From Sanderia malayensis (lineage: Eukaryota; Cnidaria; Scyphozoa; Semaeostomeae; Pelagiidae): DNA of 64,000 nucleotides. The position numbers and the translations under genes were made by a program. The stretch lies in NCBI GenBank assembly GCA_013076295.1, contig RQOL01000828.1, positions 2,852,001 to 2,916,000 on the forward strand, written 5' to 3'. This document shows, piece after piece, positions 1 through 11,000 of this stretch. Each line of letters opens with the position of its first letter. The first letter of the stretch is position 1. The notes under the pieces are model-generated. The model did not search any database. It worked only from the letters and a program-made list of their open reading frames with translations, and was not told where the DNA came from.

Positions 1-81
1 GCGATTAACTCAATGTTGTTGTTGTTGGTTGCACGTGTTTAAAGAGAAATATGATGAAAAATTACAGCAAAGAAGAGCAAC

Positions 82-2944
82 ATGGCGTCTGGCAGGACTG
101 CAGCAAGACAGTTCCAACATTCGTTAAAGCTCAACAAATTTGCAATATCAAACAGAATTTGCAGCCGAAGATGCCTAAGTGATGCTTCAACTCCACCTCT
201 CAATGTTCCTTTGCCTGGTATCTTGTCTGCGCCAACAGATTTGAAACGAAATGATAGACTAGATTTGCATGGCCTAAAAGTCACGACGTTATCCAATGGA
301 ATAAAGATTGCATCTGAAGATTCATTTGGACCATTTTGCACTGTTGGAGGTAAAATTATCATTACCTATTCAATTATTTATTGGTTTTGTTTTAGCTTAA
401 TAAATTTTTCTCAGTTTAATTGCTTGCATAATACTTGCTTCTAAGCGGCTTTGCGAATCGGGTTTTTTAGGTATATGTTACATATCAGCAATGAATTATT
501 CCCATTTCAGTGCTGTTTGATGCTGGTTCAAGGCATGAGGTTGATTATCCAAGCGGAATCTCACACATGTTGGAAAAAATGGCATTTCAGGTAATGCAAT
601 GTATCTACTAAGCAAGACCAAATTTCTGCAATATATGATGAAACTTTAAGAAATCATTTATAATTAGCATATCTGGTTTTTAACGTTTGAAATTGTGATG
701 TTGATACTTGTTTATTTATAGAGCACAAGGACATATCAAAATCAAGAGGCATTAATGAAACAATGGAGCAATTGGGGGGTCATGCAGACTGTCAATCATT
801 CCGGTAAGCAGAATTATAATCGTACAGATTATACTAAAATAATCCATTTCTAGATGGGATAATTTATATAATAAAATAAAGAGCAAAGTGATTTTAATAA
901 TTTGTCTTGTTTTTTAGAGACTGTATTGTTTATGCTGCTTCAGCGTATGCTCATAATTTATCAGGGACATTAAAAATTCTTTCAGAAACTGTTTGGCATC
1001 CACTATTAAGAACTGAAGAGGTGAAAATGTTTTTGTAAACATAACCATTTGCTTTAGAGAACCTTGATCAGAGTGTAGGGTTAAATTTTTGTGGCTATGT
1101 TATTCATGTTCCGAGGCTATAAAGTTTCGAAGGTCAACATTGTGATTATAATTTTTTTGGCTTAGCTTGAAGAACAGAGAAAATCGATTGCATTTGAACT
1201 GGAGTCATTAAATTATCGACCAGAGCCAGAGCCCCAACTACATGATATGATACATGCTGTAAGTCTGTATATATACTACTATCCTATTACTATCTAGATA
1301 ACCATTTTTTATTTTTTCTTTATCAATTAAGATTTTGCTGATTTTAGGCTGCATATAGAGACAACACTCTTGGGCTTCCAAAGATCTGCCCTGCGGAAAA
1401 CCTTGTCACAATAGATGCACAGACATTGACACAGTTCATGAAAAGATATTATAAACCAGAAAGAATGACAATTGCTGCTGTAAATGCAAATCACGATGAA
1501 CTTATCAAATTAGCTGAGAAGTACTTTGTCAAGGAAGGCCCTAATTGGAGCACTGATTTGAAGGATATAAAGGAACCAGATGAATCCATAGCACAATACA
1601 CTGGAGGATTCATCAGGGTGGGTAATTCTTGGTTTTTCTAAATCATATTCTTTGTATTAGTTATCTGATATCTAATGCCTTTTTTGTCTTTAGGACCACA
1701 GATCAGAGCCTCGAGCCCAGCCTGGCCCAAATCCACTGCCAGAACTTGCTCATGTGTCAATCGGTTTTGAGAGCGCATCATATAACGATGCAGATTTCTT
1801 TGCATTTGCGGTTTTGAACATGTTGTTAGGTGGTGGTGGATCCTTTTCAGCTGGTGGTCCTGGTAAAGGAATGTACTCGCGACTGTACCTCAATGTATTG
1901 AACAGACATCACTGGATGTATTCTGCAACAGCATTCAATCACAGCTATGCTGACAGTGGCATCTTTTGCATCAATGCCAGCACGCATCCAACTCGGGTAT
2001 GCCATGAATCACCGTCTCATATTTATTCTTTATTACTTGTAAATCTTTATCCTATTCTATCAAATTTCCCAGGATATTCTCTAACAATCTCAGCACATTA
2101 ATTTTTCAGCTACCTCTTCCATTGCCAAATGCCTTGCAACTCTTTCTTACTTCTTTCTCAGTTTAATAGTGCCAATTTATATCAATGTATTTCAGGTGAA
2201 GGATCTTGCGCAAGTTATTATCAGAGAGTTTATTCATCTTACAACAGGAGTCTTACATGAGGTAATTCATCTTTTAAATATGTTGCAAGTTAGAAAAGAA
2301 GCTCTGTATTTGCGGGGTTGGTTAGGTCTTTCAATAAGATAAGTCTTTTTTTTATAGGAAGAGGTTTCCAGAGCTAAGAAGCAGTTACAATCAATGTTGA
2401 TGATGAACTTAGAATCAAGAGTTATTGCCTTTGAAGATATAGGAAGGTGAGTTAATCTTTTCTTTCTTTCTTTAATGCTGTGTATTACTATTCTTTTCAT
2501 TGCAATGTTACTGTTACTATTTGTTGAGCTTTTTCCTTCACTTTCAGACAAGTCCTTGGCTTAGGATATAGAAAATCTCCACAAGAGCTATTTGACTCAA
2601 TAGGTGAGCTATCAGATTTTTATAATTATCTTTACAAATTCTCACTTTATTATCTAATATATAGCTTTATGGTACTGTTACTACTTTACTTTTCATCATC
2701 AAACTTTCATATTTTTTATGATTGATTAAATTAGTCTCATTTTGATGTATAAACTCTCTATCAAATAGAGGCTGTGACAGCATCAGACTTGAAAGGCATT
2801 GCAGAAAAGATGTTGCTAACAAGACCCTCTGTGGCTGCTATTGGAAACTTGGCCCAACTTCCAAAATATGATGACATAGAGAGAGCTATTCTTAGGAGAG
2901 GTACTTTAAAAAGTAGTGGAAAGTTCTTTTTTAATAAGTTTTAA
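82..2944 (+). CDS. PMPCA: Mitochondrial-processing peptidase subunit alpha, 11 coding exons
   Basis: The alpha subunit of the matrix peptidase that removes presequences from imported mitochondrial proteins; it holds the substrate while the beta subunit cuts. Coding exons are 82-349, 511-590, 724-803, 918-1020, 1166-1258, 1348-1617, 1694-1996, 2196-2261, 2358-2446, 2548-2603 and 2769-2944, giving 527 residues against about 525 in human. The basic, Ser/Arg-rich N-terminus looks like a mitochondrial presequence. The M16 motif region reads SHMLEKMAF: it lacks the second zinc histidine of the active beta subunit, as expected for alpha. The glycine-rich substrate loop [20 protein letters not shown] lies in the 1694-1996 exon. 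The last exon reads through a possible GT at 2901 to a stop at 2942-2944, giving a C-terminus of normal length. Convergent with SMG7. Confidence 0.96.
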
Positions 2945-3035
2945 TCGTGATAGCTTGTTTAAAACCCATAAGTATTGAATTGGATTTATAACTACACCCT
3001 TTATAATAGATGTTTCCCAGGAATTGATTTCCCTA

Positions 3036-3150
3036 AACTGGTTTTTTCCCCTGGGAATTCCTATTCCCAAGGGAATTCCTATTCCCAAGGGAATACCTAT
3101 TCCCAGGAAGCCCTGTTCCCCTGGGAATTCCCACCCCCAGGATATTCCCA
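3036..3150. repeat. Palindromic minisatellite, TTCCC(A/T)(A/G)GGGAA words
   Basis: About five tandem copies of a unit near 18 bp built on CTATTCCCAAGGGAATTC, with variants CCCCTGGGAATTC and CCCAGGAAG. Each unit is itself close to palindromic, so either strand can fold into short hairpins. It starts about 100 bp after the PMPCA stop. Open frames across it on both strands give only low-complexity peptides. Confidence 0.8.
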
Positions 3151-3780
3151 GCAACGCTGGCTTATGGACATCCTTCTCTCATCACCTAAAAGATAAATAA
3201 ATAATAGCAATAGAAAAATGTTAAATAGTCAAAAAAAGGTAATCAAGAGTAAAATAAAGGTGATCAAGAGTGAAAATAAGGTGATCCATAGTAAAATGAA
3301 GAAGAAAAGCAAACAGAAAGATGTTTCATTCTATTCCCATTCAGCTTTTGCAATCATGAATAAGTAAAATGAAGATGTAAAAGAAGTAAAAAAATATGTA
3401 ACAACAATCATCCTAGCCCGATAGATTGCAGAATAATAATGGAAATGTTACTTACCAAAATTAATGATCCCTTGATCCACGTAATCTCATGGTATCTGTT
3501 TATTCTCTGTGATTTTCTGATGTTTCTTTCATCTTCAGCTTTTACTTTATTAGATTTGCCAATTTATATGCTTCTAGTTTCTTGGGATTCCATATTTTCA
3601 TACTGGAAAAAATTGCTTGATCACAAAATGCTTCATCAATCATAATCTTAAAACATGCTCACACAACATAGTCCAGTATTGCCGTGTACAGAAGCTAAAA
3701 TAGTTTTAAATATAAAATATGTAACGGTAGAAATCAAACTGAAGTTTGAAAATCGCCCGACCATGTTGGCCAAAAGAAAA

Positions 3781-3827
3781 CTAGCTGGCTCATGGCCTAG
3801 CTAGCTAGGCCGCCATGAGCCAGCTAG
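3781..3827. repeat. Nested perfect inverted repeat
   Basis: A 16-bp arm CTAGCTGGCTCATGGC at 3781-3796 is matched by its reverse complement at 3812-3827. The 15-bp centre is part of a second palindrome, GGCCTAGCTAGCTAGGCC, so the segment could form a hairpin or cruciform. No gene or terminator role is evident. Confidence 0.8.
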
Positions 3828-4038
3828 CTAAATCTTTGCAGGTAATGTCCAAGAAGCCATACTCAGAGCACAATAAAATGTAATATAATTTCAAAATAGA
3901 TATGCAAACTTACCAAATCGTCTCTATACTGCAATAATGTGCTCATAAATCCAAGAAAATGACAAGATTTTCTTCGCCATTTGCAAATAACTCTCTCCAA
4001 CAAAATAACACGATGCTTTGCTGCTGTGCAGCGACCAG

Positions 4039-4072
4039 TGAACTCTATATAAGAACTCTTATATAGAGTTCA
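4039..4072. repeat. 15-bp-arm inverted repeat
   Basis: TGAACTCTATATAAG at 4039-4053 is followed by a 4-base loop and its exact reverse complement at 4058-4072. The hairpin is bracketed by direct copies of GCAGCGACCA (about 4028 and 4076), which looks like an insertion footprint with a target duplication. No coding potential. Confidence 0.75.
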
Positions 4073-5007
4073 ATGGCAGCGACCAAAGAGCTGATGAATC
4101 AAATTTTGCACAGAAACTGGACATCATGCAACGCGACAAAAGGTGGATTCTGATTGGGTAAACAGCTACAAATGCGGCGATTCAATTCAATTGACAATTT
4201 GTGGAAATCAATTACGTTTGAAAGCAACAAACAATACAACCTTACCACTGCACCACTGCCATTAATTGCAATGTAAAACTATACGTGCCTTTCTTTACCC
4301 CTTTACCTTTATGCATTCAATCTCTTTCACTATCCTATGTAAAGCTGTAAACAATTTGTGATTAGATCAAAATAAGATTCATTTATTTTGGGGTCTAGAT
4401 GATCGCTAAGTTCTCTTGTAGTAAGTTTCTATTGGTTTTCAGACAAATCGATAATTAATCGTAGGAGGGAAATAAAGATAATTCTCTAGAAATATATAAC
4501 TTCACCTGGGTGATAAGTGGACGAAATTATCCCTCCAAGCGTGAAGGTAACTTAATGTCCAGTTCAACACAGATTATCCGAGTTTTTAAATGAATTGGAA
4601 TTACATACCCAAAGATACGATCTGACTGGCATTATGCCGGAGTCTACTTTGTTTATTAATAAACCAAACAGATCCATCAGAGGCGGGAAGGAAATTAAAG
4701 TTCTTGGGTCTTTCTGGCATCAACCAAAGCTGCCACTGCCAGTGGCAATTGAAAATTAATACTACTACAATTGCTCAGCAGTATTGCTATATTGTAATTG
4801 TGATACCAATATAATACTTGTGGAGGTATTAAGCAAATCATACCATTGGTAAATACCTTTTCTTTCTAATCAAAATGCCAATCGTGTTGCATTGCTGTTG
4901 CCACATCTTGCAATAGCCTCGTCTTCAGGTGATCTTAGAGGCATCAAGGATTACCACGTGATCTATAAATTCTTCCTTCACCAATCAAGTGGTGAGCACA
5001 TTATTGA

Positions 5008-8000
5008 TTATTTTGGTGGCTGCATTGGGTGCCTTTGGGTCTTCTTCTGGTCACTCAAAAGTTGTTCCAATGGGGACATTGCCCCTTGTCCAAAGCCGTA
5101 GTTTGAGCTCCAAATGGACTAGAAGAGAATGGCAATAGTTTCAGTACTGAGGATTAACCAAGATCTGCAGGGGTAGCAGAGAGAAATCAAGAGGTATAAG
5201 GGTGTGAAAAGTATTAGATGGACACGACAGACAATGGAAGAGGAAAACGCAATAGAAGAAAGGTTGAAGCACTTGAAGGATGACCGAGACAATAGGAAGA
5301 TAGTTAAAACAATTGAACAAAGGTTGGCAGAAGCAATACCAGAACGACAGAGCAATACAAGGATGACAGTGGTAATAGAAGAATGATAGAAGCAATAGAA
5401 GAAAGGTTGAGGCAATAGAACTATGATTGAGGCAGTAGAAGGATAGCAGAAGCAATAGGATGGCAAATTTTACCTGATTTGATTTATTTCCATTCCTTGT
5501 CATGGTTGGTGATCCGGGTGGAGTACTCATGTTCATTTGTGGGGAGTTCAGGAAATGCGACCGAGGTGTTTGTCCGATGGCTCCAAAAACTGCACCATTG
5601 GAAACAAGATTTGGGACAAATCCTGGCAATGCTGGTGCTTGAGGAGCAACATTGGCAGGCACAGAGAAAGATGGAGCTTGCGGTTGGTTGGCAAAGGGCA
5701 AAGGCTGTTGGTTGGCTGTTGTCAATCCATTGAGATTGATGGACGCATCCATTCGTGTTGGTGGAAGATGCATGGCTTGGTGATTTTGAGCGATTGGAAA
5801 AGAAGGTTGGTTGGCAAAGAAACTTGATGGAGACGGCTGCGGAGCCGCGACATTGTGCGGCAGCCTTGAGAGTTGTTGTTGAATTGGATGGTTTGGTATT
5901 TGGTTTGCCATGGGAGATAATGGGTGGTGAGTAGGCTGCGGCCTTTGAGGTCGATTCACTGACCCGGAGGATGGGAAGACTCCAAGATTCAATGCTCTGG
6001 ATGCCTTAGGAAACAGGGCCGTCTGTGTGGTTGGATTCGGTTGCTCGTCAGTCGCAGATTGAGCTGCTGTGACACTGCCTTTCTGTACCGAGTCGATCAG
6101 CTTCTGGAATATCTCTGGGTAGCCTTGTTCTTCTTGACCTTTATCTAAGAAAAAAATGGTATTTACCCTCCTGACCAACTAATATGCACGATTGATAAGC
6201 AATGATTGACAAATAATTTCCAGGGGGTAATGTCAAGACAATTAAATCATTTTACCTTTGGCTGGCGATGCCTTAAGAGGAGCACTCCATGTCGAATCAA
6301 AAAGTGAATAAGATGCCACGGGACCTGATACTTGTGGTACATCCTTGATACCTTGTTCCTCGGAATCAGTGCGAAATAGAGACCTTGAAAATGAAATTCC
6401 ATGATCACAGACATCCTTGTGTTTTCAAGTTTGGTAAAAAGAAATAATAATTATAAAGAGGCTGACCTTGTTTCTCTAAACGGAGACTTGCTTCTGGATG
6501 GCTGCTCCTTTTTCTGGAAGATAGATTTTTCATTTTGTCAACAATTATATAAATATCTCTTGTTTTTACTGCAACCTAATGCAAGATTGAAAGTTGAGGA
6601 GGTGAAGGAATGGAAAAAAGAATGCGTCAGATACAGGAGGAGGGGGTGAGGGGGTAAAAAAAAAGATACCAGGGTGAGAAGAAGGAAGAGAAGTGAAAAC
6701 ATGCTCTACTTACTAATTGAAGCTCTGGCAATGTATCAAAAAGTTTTCTCAGTGCATTATCAAAATCTTTATCACTCATTCTGCGATCCTGTAGAACTGA
6801 AACTTCGTCTTTTTCTGCTTCGGGCTGAAAGCAAAAGAAGAACATTCAAACTGAGGCATGGGAAACATCACAGATTAAGGAAACTTGAAGGTGATATGTT
6901 TTATATTTGGAAGAAGTCTGAAAGCATCGCGAAAGATAACAGGAAGATGATAAAAGCTCAACCTGTAGACAGATGAATCCAACTTTTCCTTTGCGTTTAC
7001 CTTTACCAATGTACCTGAATAATCGGGAAAAAAACAAGTTTAGTTCACAAGTGTGCTTTTTATCAATAAATAATGCAACGACCGGAAATAAACTCAGAAC
7101 ATTTAACGAGCAGGTATATTGCGATTGTTGAAAATATTTTTGTATATGACATATGGCAAATATCAAGGTGTCAGCCCCCCAGTCAGGATATTTTCTCACG
7201 TACGTTATTGATGAATAAAACGGTGTTTCCAGGAGGGCGAAGATAAATATATATTTTATATAAGTGAATTCATTATTGAATTCGAATTGGGTTGAAAAAA
7301 GTAAGATATAAGTGAGTTCCTTATTGAATTCGAATTGGGTTGAAAAAAGTAAGTTAATTGACTAGACAATAAAATAAATGAATTCTTGGCATAACTATGA
7401 TGAAATATTTTTTACCTTGTAGCAGGTTCTTGGTGACACAGCCAGTTGATAAATGATATAATTCGATAGGCTCGCAAGGAGCTGGCTATATCATCCGAAA
7501 TCTCGTTCTGCTTGAAGTCAAGTTTTCTACAAAGCAAAATTAACGATATAGCTCGTTATATCCACTCCTGGCAATACATATTGAAACCGTAAACAATCCA
7601 CGTGCGAAGTATATCTCGTCTATAATTAATACAATGTTCGACTATACTCAAGCTTCGCAACAGCGGCAATCGCAAAGTAAAATAAGCCGAACGATTGGTT
7701 GAAAAAAACTGGCTTCAAATTTTCAACAGCAACAAACATCTGTCGTACATGACGACTCAATCTTGGGACTTTGTTCAAAATATAATACAAGCTACTTCCA
7801 TTCCATATATAGCTTTAACTGACTGATACAAATAGCTGAGGAAATTATGAAGAAAGAATTAAATAAATAAATGAAGGAAGAATCAATTTAAACATTTACC
7901 TGTGTATTCTTCTCAAAGGAAAAAATCCGTTTACTTCATGATCTTCAGGGAGAGGAAGGGCTGTAAGAAGAGATATGAAATAAGGTAATGCGCTCAAGAT

Positions 8001-11000
8001 TGTGCAAGCTGAGATTAAATGCAGCGATCCAGGTAATAAAATGAAATAAGATGATGCTGAATGAAGTTGTTCTACCTGATGGTGTCAAAACTGGGCCTGA
8101 TCTTTTCAACAGTTCATTGCCAAGGATCGAGAGATTACGAAAGAATCTGAAAAAAGGTATAATAATATATGCACAGTACTAAAGAAAACAACCGTTCTGA
8201 ATCCCTTATACAACCTCATACACCCTTTTGTTACCTCTGCTATCTTCCCAGCTACCCCTGATATCTCGGTCTAAGCCCCCACACCCTTCTACAAGCTGTC
8301 AAAATGATTTGCAAAGACTTACTCCACATCATAGTAAAGGCATTTCTCGAGCAACATGGCCGATCCAGTGCAAAGGATGTAGTCAGAGAAGACCTTGATG
8401 CTTGGAAGGAACCTGTCACTATCCGCCTCGTCTTCGCTTCCACAATACGAGGCTGCAAGCGTTACAATGCAACGGTAGAACAACAATGAAAATTCCATGA
8501 CAAGGTTGGAGACTTCGATTTCTTCGTTGGCGAAACAATCATCCTGTTCGTCGTCCTCCTTCGGTTTGTTTTTATAAATTGTAAAAATGTTCAGAACAGT
8601 CAGATATAAAAGCTGATTGGCATTGAACTCATCTTGTATCACCTTAAAAATTAATTGAAGAAATGAGTATAATAACGGACAAACGCATATAAGAAGTGAA
8701 AATAAAAACTTAATAATGCAATGGCTGTTTCACGCTATTGAGGTCATCAGAGATATAAACTCGCTCTGCGTCCCAAAAGCGTACTATTTTGGCCTGTAAA
8801 GATGTTTCGCTACATTCTACGCAAATTCCAAACATATAATTCACCTTGAAATCAGCCAAGATTCTGTCCTGCATTGAGGAGAGTTTGTCGATATCTGCAG
8901 CGAGGAAAAGGAGTAGTTTCAAAGATACAAATACCAAATAATGGAAACATCATTAATCAAATCCATATTAACAAGCATATTCAGGTCGTTGCAAATACTT
9001 AAAAGAGTTAGAATAGAATTGCAGCTTAACAGATGATGAAAAGAGCAAATTGTCTTACTATGCATGAGATAAACAGAGCCATGATATTGCAGAAATAGAG
9101 AGATGAACTCTTCAACAGATGAGCAAGTCGTCTTCGAAAGTATACTGGAAAAAAATAAAAAAAATAAAAGGGTTTTATGGAGCATCAGCAATTTGATATA
9201 GCAAGCTGCAGAGTGTTAAAAAAGTGGCCATAAATAGCATGTTATGATGTCACGAGAAAAGGGAAGGGGTGTTAAACAGTTCATTTATACCTTAGACTTT
9301 GTCTTGAGCAAAATTGATTCAAAGTTTTTTGAAGATTCGAGACGGCAGCCGGAAAAGGATTCTGTACCAAAACACTAAAATAAAATTAAAGCGATATTAA
9401 TTCAACAAGATGTCAACAGTCTTGGCACTAACTTACATGAAAATTTTACGACAACTTATTTGCAAGAACAAGTTCCAGTAGCAGCAAGCCTGAATTGTAT
9501 GCAATTTGAAAGACATTGGACATTCATAAGTGCCACCTTTTACAATAATAGAATATAGCTTTAAGATGTTCTCCTTTTGAGCTGGCTATGATCGCTAATT
9601 GGTTGTATGGCTGGCCTATGAATGAAACAAAATGCAATTGATTAGCAAGGGTTTATATCTTGTCACTCAGTAGCATGCATATCAATGGCATGGCATGGCA
9701 TAGAATGGTATGCTCTCGTGGGTGAGGGGGTGTGTTGCTACAATGAATATAACGAGCCATGACCAAATACCTTGGCAAATAATGGAGTTTAGCAGCAATG
9801 GATAAGAGTGAACAGCCAAAGAGTATAAAAATTACCGTTTACAGCTACGATTGTAGATGCTTTCTTGTAATATGTTTCAGCCTGGTTGATGTCGTTCTTA
9901 TAACGAGCTGAAAGGACACAACATTGACGATTTTATAAGGAGTTTAGTTTCTTAAAAACCCTTGTAAGAAAAATAGGGGGCATTTTCCCCAAGTGGGTGT
10001 CAATTAAGGATCCAACATGTCATAATGCATTTCTACATATTGAAAGATAATTTAAAAATTCGAACAGTAATACAATAATAAAGGCCGTCGGTAATTGGCT
10101 TATTCTTGGCAAAAACTCGATATCGGTTACAAGGGCTTTATTTTAGGGACACAGACGAGACAAAACTGTGAGAAATGAGGAAAATGAAGGCAGGAACATG
10201 ACAAGGGGTGGATGAAAATGGCTTAAATATACCGAGATCTCCAAGATGAACTAAACAGTTTGGCAGACGTAATAACAAGAGTTCACTTTTGCTGATTCTC
10301 CTTGCTCCTCTGTCTTGCATTCTGAGAAAACAATGCAAAGAAAAAATTACAAATATGCTTGGTGATTCTCTGACTGATACGCTATCTGTTGAAAGGAAAT
10401 TGTGGAATAAAATAACAAGCAAAAACAGGCTAAAATAACTAGAATAACTAGAATATCTCCATCTTTAATGGAACAAAGCTGGAAGCTTCCCGCATAATCT
10501 TTTCATCTATTAAAAAGCAAAACAGAAACGGCAGGACTGAAGTTGATTTGAAAAGCAAAATATGCTTTGTTTATGCTCACCACTTGAAATTCCTAGGTCA
10601 GTTGATTTTGACCCAAAAGGCGATTCAATATCATTTCTATCGCAAAATTCTTCAAGCAGCTAAAAACGTAAGTTAAAATAAAAAATTAATAGATAAAGAA
10701 AATAAAAAAAGAAAATAAAATAAATCGGCGATAAAAATTCGTCGCCCAAATGCCGTGACCAGGATTCGAACCTGGGTTATTGCGGCCACAACGCAATGTA
10801 CTAACCACTATACGATCACGGCGACGAAAGGAAGTTGAGCAAAACAGTAGTCTATTTACCAATTTGGCGGGTGGCGTTCGACTCATACATTGAGGATGGT
10901 TTAATGGCGATAAAGAAAATACATTTACTTGAATTTAAATATTATTACCTTTAAATAGAAGCCCATTGATGTATCAATGAAAAGCCATAGTTTTGCCTGC

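Larger units (their letters stand above)
2945..5007. other. Convergent intergenic region between PMPCA and SMG7
   Basis: No coding region is supported. It holds a CCC/GGG-palindromic minisatellite near 3.1 kb, a diffuse tandem of GTGATCAAGAGTAAAATAA-like words at 3236-3305, and two hairpin-forming inverted repeats (3781-3827 and 4039-4072), all in otherwise AT-rich sequence. Both flanking genes end here, so no promoter is expected. Confidence 0.6.

Noticed and set aside
9421..9500. Possible extra SMG7 exon with a good donor TTTTCATGTAAGT
   Set aside because: The flanking exons join directly in frame (K-S-V-L-V-Q-N-P-F-P) as in other SMG7 proteins, and including this segment breaks the frame.
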